Source of the DNA: Romboutsia timonensis
Lineage (GTDB): Bacteria; Bacillota; Clostridia; Peptostreptococcales; Peptostreptococcaceae
DNA length: 57,976 nucleotides
NCBI RefSeq assembly: GCF_900106845.1
Contig: NZ_LT629850.1
Span: 1,718,930 to 1,776,905, forward strand
Reading direction: 5' to 3'
Part shown: positions 26,976-34,309 of the stretch, in pieces
Numbering within the stretch: the stretch's first letter is position 1
How the letters are laid out: every line of letters begins with the position of its first letter
Made by a program: the position numbers and the translations under genes
Notes under the pieces: generated by a model
Seen by the model: the letters and a program-made list of their open reading frames with translations, nothing else
The model's database searches: none
What the model was told of the DNA's origin: nothing

Positions 26976-28091
26976 TTAATTTGATTTTATAAATCTATTA
27001 AGTAGTACTTTCTTAACATTTACTAAATAGTTTATATTTACTTCTATATCATCTATAAATTTATCTAATTTTCTTAATGTATTCAGTATAATTATTCTTT
27101 CATCTTCGTCGTGTACTTTAACATTTAAATTTAATATGTCATTACTACTAATTGCCGTAAATGTACTTCCTTGTCCTATAGATGCTAGTCTATGTCTATT
27201 CCCTTGCATCAAGTAATATAAATATTCTGTTTCTATACTATCTTTTCCTCTCAATGCACATAGACCTCTACCTATACAACAATCTTCTTTAGCAATATTT
27301 AACTCTCCAACAGGGGCTCTGACTGACATTAATATATCTAGCTTTAATCCAATTTTTTTTGGAGATGTACACCACTTCTTAGTTTGAGGATACTTTTTTC
27401 CAAATTCAGCTTTGCCTTGATAGAACGGAATTCCTTCTCCAATTTCATTATACGACGATGATGGAGGAGATTGTCCCATAGTAACCTGAGCTATTTCACA
27501 TATTTTTCTTGTTTTAGTTGTACTTAACTTATTTTCTTGTATAAATATTTCCTTTATAAATTTATCTTTATATGTGTTACTTTTTTCTAATAATAATTTC
27601 TTTTTTTGTAAGTATTCTTCGTTAGTTATCATTGTCTTCACTATATCTTCTTGATATTCTTTACTTTTCAAAACTACTTTAAACTCGGATATATCTCTCC
27701 ATTTAGCTCTCTTTGACATAGTCCCTGCTGAATTTGATATTGTAAAATCCCAAAACTTTTCCAAGTTCATTATTAATAAAGTTATTCCTTTTATGGTAGT
27801 ATCATACTCCCTTAAAACTATAATATCTCCTGAACAGACACCATCAAAATCTGCTACTGAAGCTCTCTTTAAGTAAGTATTTCTTCTTGCAAATAATATA
27901 TCTCCTTTTTTAAATAACTTCATAGACGATTTTACATCACTAGTACTTCCCCACCTATTTACGTATAAACTACCACTATCTAAATGTTCTAATCCTACAA
28001 ATCTTTCATATCCTGATTCTGATGGATTTGCAACTCTTTCAGATACTTCATATGCCAAATCACCTAATCTTACTTCATTTAAATTATCCAT
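26976..28091 (-). CDS. hsdS: Type I specificity subunit
   Basis: 371 aa, slightly short for the family. Two target recognition domains are separated by a conserved helix. TRD1 runs from EVRLGDLAYEVSERV to about residue 155; TRD2 runs from ICEIAQVTMGQSPPSS to about 335 (with DILMSVRAPVGELNIAKE). Helical spacers lie near 160-190 and at the C-terminus (FIDDIEVNINYLVNVKKVLL). It overlaps the upstream methylase gene by eight bases, so translation is coupled. The two TRDs define a bipartite site that cannot be read from sequence alone. Confidence 0.93.
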   Translation of the reverse strand: MDNLNEVRLGDLAYEVSERVANPSESGYERFVGLEHLDSGSLYVNRWGSTSDVKSSMKLFKKGDILFARRNTYLKRASVADFDGVCSGDIIVLREYDTTIKGITLLIMNLEKFWDFTISNSAGTMSKRAKWRDISEFKVVLKSKEYQEDIVKTMITNEEYLQKKKLLLEKSNTYKDKFIKEIFIQENKLSTTKTRKICEIAQVTMGQSPPSSSYNEIGEGIPFYQGKAEFGKKYPQTKKWCTSPKKIGLKLDILMSVRAPVGELNIAKEDCCIGRGLCALRGKDSIETEYLYYLMQGNRHRLASIGQGSTFTAISSNDILNLNVKVHDEDERIIILNTLRKLDKFIDDIEVNINYLVNVKKVLLNRFIKSN

Positions 28092-29559
28092 GTATTTTTA
28101 CCTCCTCTAATGACTTAATCATTTTCTTAAAGCTGTCCTGTAATTCTTTTGAGGAGATTTCCCAATTGTTTATAGCTTCTTCTAAACTTATTTCATCTTG
28201 ATTTTCTTCTTTAGGTCTTGCATAAAGCTGCACATTTAAGTTTCCTTTATTTTTATCTAATATAGTATTTATCGCTTCTACTTTACAGAAGTTTTCTATA
28301 TCTTCAAATCTAATATAAGCATCTTCTATTTTATCTCTATGATGTTTATCCATATAACTCATAGTTTTTTCTTTTCTAACTTCATTTACTGCATTTATGA
28401 ATAATATCTTATTTTTTCTTTCTTTAGGTTTATTCATATTACATATAAGAACACAGGCTTCCATAGGAGAATTATAGAATAAGTTTGGACCAAGTCCTAA
28501 CACACATTCTACAATATCATCTTCAATCATCTTTTTTCTTATATCTTGTTCTGAATCTCTAAATAACACTCCATGAGGAAGTAATATTGCACATTTTCCA
28601 TGTTCAGCATTCATACTTTTTATAATATGTTGTATAAAGGCATAGTCAGCACATCCTTGTGGTGGTACTCCATACATATTTCTACCATAAGGATCATTCA
28701 TAAATTTATCTCTATCCCATCTTTTTATAGAGTAAGGTGGATTTGCAAGTACTATATCAAATGTTTTTAATTCGTCATTTCCCATAAATCCTGGATCTGC
28801 TAACACATCTCCTCTATATACGTTAAAGTCTTCTATACCATGTAAAAACATATTCATTCTTGCTATAGATGAAGTTATTAAGTTTACTTCTTGTCCGTAC
28901 AGTTTTAATGATCTATATTCTTCACCTTTTTCCTTTAAATGAGTGGCTGTTATAAGTAGCATACCACCAGTTCCACATGTAGGGTCATATATACTATCTC
29001 CTGGTTTTGCATCTAACATTTCTGCCATAAGTTTTACTAAGGTTCTATTTGAATAAAACTCCTGTGCAGTATGTCCACTATCATCTGCAAATTCCTTTAT
29101 TAAATATTCATATGCATTACCTAATTCATCATCTGGTACATTTTCTATTGATAAAGTGTACATAGAGAAATGTTCTAATAAATCTTTAAGTAATCTATCT
29201 GGCAATCTTTCTTTATTAGTCCATTGTGCATCTCCAAATATTCCTTCTAATTTACCAGGATTTGCTTTTTCTATTTCTCTCATAGCTGTTTGTAGTGCTT
29301 GACCTACATCTTCACTTTTTTCTCTTACAACATTCCAATGATGCTCTTTTGGAACATTGAACATGTGTAAATCTTCAAAGTCAACACCAAACTCTGCTTC
29401 ATTTTTTGCATATTCCTCATCATATACATCACATACTCTTTTAAAGAATAATAATGGGAATATAAATTGTTTATAATCACCAGCATCTATATGACCTCTT
29501 AAAAAGTTAGCTGAGTCAAATAGATACTTTTCTATTTTTTCTAAACCAATTCTAGCCAT
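28084..29559 (-). CDS. hsdM: Type I methylase subunit, second of two tandem copies
   Basis: 491 aa. N-terminal HsdM helical domain (QFIFPLLFFKRVCDVYDEE), SAM motif I YDPTCGTGG (about 191-199) and catalytic motif IV NPPY (273-276) are intact, so adenine methylation is expected. The otherwise conserved GEFYTP near motif X reads QEFYSN, unlike its neighbour. It overlaps the upstream methylase by one base and hsdS by eight. It is clearly paralogous to, but well diverged from, the methylase at 29559-31037, which suggests the two are not interchangeable. Confidence 0.92.
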   Translation of the reverse strand: MARIGLEKIEKYLFDSANFLRGHIDAGDYKQFIFPLLFFKRVCDVYDEEYAKNEAEFGVDFEDLHMFNVPKEHHWNVVREKSEDVGQALQTAMREIEKANPGKLEGIFGDAQWTNKERLPDRLLKDLLEHFSMYTLSIENVPDDELGNAYEYLIKEFADDSGHTAQEFYSNRTLVKLMAEMLDAKPGDSIYDPTCGTGGMLLITATHLKEKGEEYRSLKLYGQEVNLITSSIARMNMFLHGIEDFNVYRGDVLADPGFMGNDELKTFDIVLANPPYSIKRWDRDKFMNDPYGRNMYGVPPQGCADYAFIQHIIKSMNAEHGKCAILLPHGVLFRDSEQDIRKKMIEDDIVECVLGLGPNLFYNSPMEACVLICNMNKPKERKNKILFINAVNEVRKEKTMSYMDKHHRDKIEDAYIRFEDIENFCKVEAINTILDKNKGNLNVQLYARPKEENQDEISLEEAINNWEISSKELQDSFKKMIKSLEEVKIHG

Positions 29560-31037
29560 TACATTACACCCATTTCTTTTAATATTAACTTTAGCTCTTC
29601 TTCTGCTTTAGTTGCTTCTTCATAAGCTTTTATCATGTCGTTATATGCTTGTTCTAAAGTTATTCCGTCATCTTCTTCTACTTTATCTACATATAAAGCT
29701 ATATTTAAATTGTATTCATTTTCTTCTTTTATTTCACTTATATCAACTACTCTACATTTTCCTTCTACATCTTCATAGTTTTTGTATAGGTTATATATTT
29801 CTTCTACGTGTGATGATTCTAAATAGTTTTGACTTCTATCTTTTTTGTATATTTCAGATGCATCTATTACTTGTATTTTATTTTTCTTAGTTTCATCTTT
29901 TTTCTTATTAAATACTAATATAGATGTTGATATTCCTGTTCCATAGAATAGTCCTTCTCCAAGTCCTATTACAGTTTCTATATAATCATTATCTATTATT
30001 TTCTTTCTTATTTTTCCTTCTGCTTGACCTCTAAATAATACTCCCTGTGGTAATACTACAGTCATTTTCCCATCATCTTTTAATGATTTTAGCATGTGTT
30101 CTACCCATGCATAATCTCCATATGATGCAGGTGGTACTCCAAGTGAGTTTCTTCCGTAAGGGTCATTTGTCCATTCTTCTCTTCCCCAGTTTTTAAGTGA
30201 AAATGGTGGATTTGCTATAACACAGTCAAATGTTTGTAACTTATCATCTTCATGGAAAGCTGGATCTCTTAATGTGTCTCCTCTAAGTATATGGAAGTCT
30301 TCTATATCATGTAGGAACATATTTATTCTAGCTATACCTGATGTTGTAAGGTTCTTTTCTTGTCCGTAAAGTTTAAGAGTTTCTCCTCTTTTTCCTTGTT
30401 TTGTAACGTATTCGTATGCTTCTAGTAACATACCTCCTGTTCCACAAGTTGGGTCGTATATACTATCACCTTCTTTAGGATCTAATATCATAGTCATAAG
30501 TTTTACTACTTCACGTGGTGTATAGAATTCCCCAGCAGATTTATTTGAATCATCTGCAAACTTTTTGATTAAGTATTCATATGCAAGCCCCATAGTATTA
30601 GACTTTACTTCACTGTTACTTAAGTTATGTTGTGAAAAATGCTCTACTAAATCTTTAAGTATAGCATCTGATAGTTTATCTTTATTTGACCATTGTGTAT
30701 CTCCAAATATTCCTGATAGTTTCTCTGGATTTTCTTTTTCTATTGCTCTTATACATTCATGTATTTTAGCTCCTATATTTTCAGATGTTTCTCTTACATC
30801 ATTCCAATGACATCCTTTAGGTATTATAAATCTATGAAGGTAATCATAGTCTTCTCCAAATTCTTCTATTGCATTTTTATATTCTTCATCATATACATCC
30901 GATATTCTTTTAAAGAATAGTAATGGGAATATATATGCTTTAAAATCTGATTGGTCTACTGGCCCTCTTAATATATTTGCAGCTTGGTATAACCAAGACT
31001 CTAGTACGTTAATTTCCAACTTAATCTTCCTTTCCAC
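29559..31037 (-). CDS. hsdM: Type I methylase subunit, first of two tandem copies
   Basis: 492 aa. N-terminal helical domain (AYIFPLLFFKRISDVYDEE), GEFYTPREVVKLM, motif I YDPTCGTGG (194-202) and catalytic motif IV NPPF (276-279) are all canonical. The long C-terminal helix (DKVEEDDGITLEQAYNDMIK to the end) contacts the S subunit in known complexes. AGGAAG precedes the ATG. A second hsdM, an hsdS and hsdR follow with one- to eight-base overlaps. It is separated by 87 bases, containing a large hairpin, from the methylase-TRD fusion upstream. Confidence 0.93.
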   Translation of the reverse strand: MERKIKLEINVLESWLYQAANILRGPVDQSDFKAYIFPLLFFKRISDVYDEEYKNAIEEFGEDYDYLHRFIIPKGCHWNDVRETSENIGAKIHECIRAIEKENPEKLSGIFGDTQWSNKDKLSDAILKDLVEHFSQHNLSNSEVKSNTMGLAYEYLIKKFADDSNKSAGEFYTPREVVKLMTMILDPKEGDSIYDPTCGTGGMLLEAYEYVTKQGKRGETLKLYGQEKNLTTSGIARINMFLHDIEDFHILRGDTLRDPAFHEDDKLQTFDCVIANPPFSLKNWGREEWTNDPYGRNSLGVPPASYGDYAWVEHMLKSLKDDGKMTVVLPQGVLFRGQAEGKIRKKIIDNDYIETVIGLGEGLFYGTGISTSILVFNKKKDETKKNKIQVIDASEIYKKDRSQNYLESSHVEEIYNLYKNYEDVEGKCRVVDISEIKEENEYNLNIALYVDKVEEDDGITLEQAYNDMIKAYEEATKAEEELKLILKEMGVM

Positions 31038-31078
31038 ATTTTTCTACATTTTTCTACATACATTATATCATTATATAT

Positions 31079-31116
31079 AGTCTATGTATTTAGTTAATTT
31101 ACTAAATACATAGACT
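31079..31116. repeat. Perfect 16-bp-arm hairpin between the fusion gene and hsdM
   Basis: Arms AGTCTATGTATTTAGT (31079-31094) and ACTAAATACATAGACT (31101-31116) with a six-base loop. On the minus strand it is followed by AT-rich sequence containing TATAAT, not a T run, so it may be an RNA-stability element, attenuator or operator rather than an ordinary terminator. Confidence 0.6.
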
Positions 31117-31124
31117 TAAAATTT

Positions 31125-32990
31125 CTATTTTATAACTTTTGATAATCCTAACATATCATATATACTAAGTGTATCATTTTTTAGCTTTTCTTGTAATTTT
31201 TTTAATCCTTCATTGTATTCTTTTTTAGAATCTATTGACTTTTGAGCTACCTTATTTTGCTCTTCTATACTTAACATTGGTACTTTCATATCATATAAGT
31301 CAGTAGCACTTAATACTTTAATTGTTGTTCCTGTTTGTTTTAAGTTTAAGTAATATTGCCCAACTGGACTTTCAAGGTACTCTTTTATAAAGTATGGATT
31401 TATATTGTAGTTTGGAGTTATTTTTATAAAGTTATTTGATACTATTATATTATCTGGTATATCTTCAACTACAGCTATTTTTATAGCATTACCTCTGCAT
31501 GATAGTAATATATCACCTTTTTTTACAGTGTATTTTTCAATACGTTTTATATCATTAAGCTCTATATCAGTTAAGTTGTCTAATATTAGTTCTCCATCTT
31601 GCACATCTGATAATGTTATTGCTTTATGTGTTTTTGTACTTTCTTCAGATGCTTTTGGTAAGTTCATACCTCTTTCAAATTTAGCTATGTCTTTAAAGTT
31701 TATTGTTTCATTTTGACTTTCAAATTTGTTTATATCTAAATTTATTACACCTTCTTCAGTTACTACAGTATAATCTATGATGTATTTTCCTACAATTAAG
31801 TTATAGTTATTTTCTGCTATTTCTTTTGTATCTACTAATCTACTGAAGTCTTCTTCTTCTATCTTAGATGTATATAAATTTATTATTTTATTAATTTGCT
31901 CCTCTGATAAAACTGTAGTTCTTCTATCTCTTGTTCTTAAGTCTTCTCCTTTTATAAAGAATATTTTTTCTTTCATACTTTCATTTTTATCTTTATTTAA
32001 TACCATTATTGCAACTGGTATTGATGTAGTTGTATACACTGGTGGTAGACTTATTATACCTTCTATTATATCGTCGTTTACTAAGTTTCTTCTTATTTTA
32101 CCTTCAGCAGCTTCTCTAAATAATACCCCCATTGGAACTACTATTGCTGCTTTTCCGTTATCCTTTAATGATGCTATTGCATGTTGTATAAATGCATAGT
32201 GTAAATTATTTTTTGATGGTACCCCATACTTATATCTTCCATATAAGTCTTCCTGTATTTCTTCATAAGTTACTGGTCTCATACTAAATGGTATATCCAT
32301 AGTTACATAATCAAATTTATCTAGTTTTAATCCATCTCTAAACTTTGGATCTTTTAATGTATCTCCGTATTCTATATTAAAGTTTGTTATACCATTCATT
32401 CTTAAATTTATCTGTGCCATCATCCATCTTTTTAAGTTTTCTTCTTGACCATATAGTTTTATATCATCTTTTCTTTGTAGGTTACTTGCTTCTATTAAAA
32501 AGTCTCCATTTCCACATACACCATCATATACAGTGCCTCTTTCTATTTCTAGTATATTTGTCGTTATCTTTTTTATACTTTCTGGCTCTTTACCATCTTC
32601 ACCTAATTTACTTACTGATGACTCTGAATCTAGGATTACATTTATAAATTCTTTTGATGTATTTTTTAAGTCTATATGTTGTATATTAGCTATTATATTT
32701 TGTAAATTCTTATCAGATATTTTACTTTGACTTATTGTATTTTTCATACATTCTTTTAATAAGTTATTATCTATTTCAGATTTTTCTATTAATTCTATTA
32801 ATCTTTCTTTTGTATTTTCTTTGTTTGTAATTAAGTCTTCTATTTTTATAGTGCTTGGTAGTTTTATACCTGTTTCTACATTTTGTTCTGATGCTGATAT
32901 AACTCCAACTACAGATACTAATTCTAGTCCTTCATTTATTGGTGCTTCACCTCTAGTTGGTTCAAGCAATTTATAAATCACTGAGTTCAT
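31125..32990 (-). CDS. Degenerate HsdM fused to a single target-recognition domain
   Basis: 621 aa. The first 140 residues are mostly helical and lack the usual HsdM start. Motif I reads YDGVCGNGD (155-163) instead of DPxCGxGG, and motif IV reads DIPF (232-235) instead of NPPF/Y. Catalysis is therefore doubtful, though Asp and Phe remain. From about residue 410 a TRD follows (NFKDIAKFERGMNLPK, then VKKGDILLSCRGNAIKIAVVED) with a closing helix, like half an HsdS. It has its own sigma-A-type promoter between two palindromes. It may be a regulatory or guiding subunit of the methylase complex, or a stand-alone methylase; this is inference. Confidence 0.8.
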   Translation of the reverse strand: MNSVIYKLLEPTRGEAPINEGLELVSVVGVISASEQNVETGIKLPSTIKIEDLITNKENTKERLIELIEKSEIDNNLLKECMKNTISQSKISDKNLQNIIANIQHIDLKNTSKEFINVILDSESSVSKLGEDGKEPESIKKITTNILEIERGTVYDGVCGNGDFLIEASNLQRKDDIKLYGQEENLKRWMMAQINLRMNGITNFNIEYGDTLKDPKFRDGLKLDKFDYVTMDIPFSMRPVTYEEIQEDLYGRYKYGVPSKNNLHYAFIQHAIASLKDNGKAAIVVPMGVLFREAAEGKIRRNLVNDDIIEGIISLPPVYTTTSIPVAIMVLNKDKNESMKEKIFFIKGEDLRTRDRRTTVLSEEQINKIINLYTSKIEEEDFSRLVDTKEIAENNYNLIVGKYIIDYTVVTEEGVINLDINKFESQNETINFKDIAKFERGMNLPKASEESTKTHKAITLSDVQDGELILDNLTDIELNDIKRIEKYTVKKGDILLSCRGNAIKIAVVEDIPDNIIVSNNFIKITPNYNINPYFIKEYLESPVGQYYLNLKQTGTTIKVLSATDLYDMKVPMLSIEEQNKVAQKSIDSKKEYNEGLKKLQEKLKNDTLSIYDMLGLSKVIK

Positions 32991-33010
32991 TTTGTATTCT
33001 CCTTTATTTT

Positions 33011-33033
33011 AAAAGGTAATCACTTTACCTTTT
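33011..33033. promoter_or_regulatory. Operator-like palindrome 1
   Basis: AAAAGGTAA-tcact-TTACCTTTT, perfect 9-bp arms, centre 33022. It lies in the 5' leader, 21 bases before the ATG of the methylase-TRD fusion and downstream of its -10. Confidence 0.75.
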
Positions 33034-33067
33034 CATTTTATTTTAAAAAAATATTTGTTATGTTTAT

Positions 33068-33096
33068 ATAGTAATATGTTTTATTTTAAAAGTCAA
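33068..33096 (-). promoter_or_regulatory. Predicted sigma-A promoter of the methylase-TRD fusion
   Basis: On the minus strand: TTGACT (33096-33091), a 17-base spacer, then TACTAT (33073-33068). It lies between the two palindromes at 33011-33033 and 33129-33151. Confidence 0.7.
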
Positions 33097-33128
33097 CAGT
33101 TTTTCTTAAAGATTTTTATTTTTATTTT

Positions 33129-33151
33129 AAAAGGTAAATTAATTACCTTTT
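33129..33151. promoter_or_regulatory. Operator-like palindrome 2
   Basis: AAAAGGTAA-attaa-TTACCTTTT, the same 9-bp arms as palindrome 1, centre 33140, 118 bp from the first centre. It lies upstream of the -35 of the fusion-gene promoter. Confidence 0.75.
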
Positions 33152-33244
33152 TTATATTTTATATAAATAAGCTAATAATTATTCATTATTAACTTATTTA
33201 TTATTTTGTATTAAATATATTGTTATGTATTTTTACTACAGGTT

Positions 33245-34291
33245 TTATCCTAAAACCTCTTCAAGATATTGACTAGACATTCTTCTATAAATAAGATGTA
33301 GTACAATTCTTGAAAGTAAATGTCTATACATTATATTTTCAGACATATCTTCTAATTCATCTAGATCACTTTTTTTAATAACTTCACCATACAAACTCTT
33401 TTTTAACACTTTATCAATAACACTTACTTCTTCATCAGTCCATACCATCCACATTTCATATAATTTATCTTCTGTATGAGCTCCCCATTCATTAGATAAT
33501 TTCAATAAATTTTTAAACTTTTCTTTTATCTTAGAGTTATGTTCTCCTAAGTCTTTTATAATTTTAAAAAAATCTTCCTCTGATAGTTCTTTATAGTATC
33601 CTACCTCTGAATCTCCTGAAAATACATCTAACTGTATCTTTTTATCTATATCATCTATAGATAATATGGATTCATCATTAATAACATATTTATTTTCTAA
33701 CTCTTTCATATTACTTTCAAGCTTATATTCTTCATCATTTACTCCAACTTGTTTACAAAAGCTGTTAAGTTCTTCTTCTATCTCCGGATCAAATTCATCC
33801 ACAAAACAATTATCCTGATTTATATTTAATAAATTTATTTCTTTTTTAATTCTTTTTCTTATATATATTTCATTTTCTATAATAAATGCGATATTTTTGT
33901 TATGCTCTATTTCCATACACTTTAAAAATATTGGTATTGCCTTTAGCTCATTTTCATCTAATTCTACATTAGCAAATAATTCTCTTAATTCTCTTAATTT
34001 CTTTAATTTTAATATAGTTTCATACTCTTTATTTGATTTTTCTAATTCTCTTCTTATATGAGCCATTTTATAATGTAGCTCTTTATAGAAATTATTTAAT
34101 GCATATTTAGATATATTATATAAATCATTTTTCAAAAAAGTTAATAAATTTTGTCTTTTTATATTTTCTCCAAACTTCTCTTTATATAAAGGTTGATTAG
34201 TTAAATATATCAACATTTTTTCATTCAAAATATCAACTAATAAATTCATATCCTCACTAACTAATTCTACTTTACCTATGTATTTTTTCAA
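33245..34291 (-). CDS. Uncharacterised 348-aa protein, partner of the 839-aa protein
   Basis: Not recognised. Almost entirely predicted helical and highly charged, with no Walker, nuclease, HTH or membrane motif visible. Segments include the basic helix NNFYKELHYKMAHIRRELEK, an acidic middle (DEFDPEIEEELNSFCKQVG) and a conserved-looking aromatic end, EWGAHTEDKLYEMWMVWTDE, then HLLSRIVLHLIYRRMSSQYL. It begins 18 bases after the 839-aa gene, so the two form a transcriptional pair upstream of the restriction genes. By neighbourhood it could be an accessory protein of a defence system. Confidence 0.65.
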   Translation of the reverse strand: MKKYIGKVELVSEDMNLLVDILNEKMLIYLTNQPLYKEKFGENIKRQNLLTFLKNDLYNISKYALNNFYKELHYKMAHIRRELEKSNKEYETILKLKKLRELRELFANVELDENELKAIPIFLKCMEIEHNKNIAFIIENEIYIRKRIKKEINLLNINQDNCFVDEFDPEIEEELNSFCKQVGVNDEEYKLESNMKELENKYVINDESILSIDDIDKKIQLDVFSGDSEVGYYKELSEEDFFKIIKDLGEHNSKIKEKFKNLLKLSNEWGAHTEDKLYEMWMVWTDEEVSVIDKVLKKSLYGEVIKKSDLDELEDMSENIMYRHLLSRIVLHLIYRRMSSQYLEEVLG

Positions 34292-34309
34292 TATTATGTC
34301 CTCACTTTA

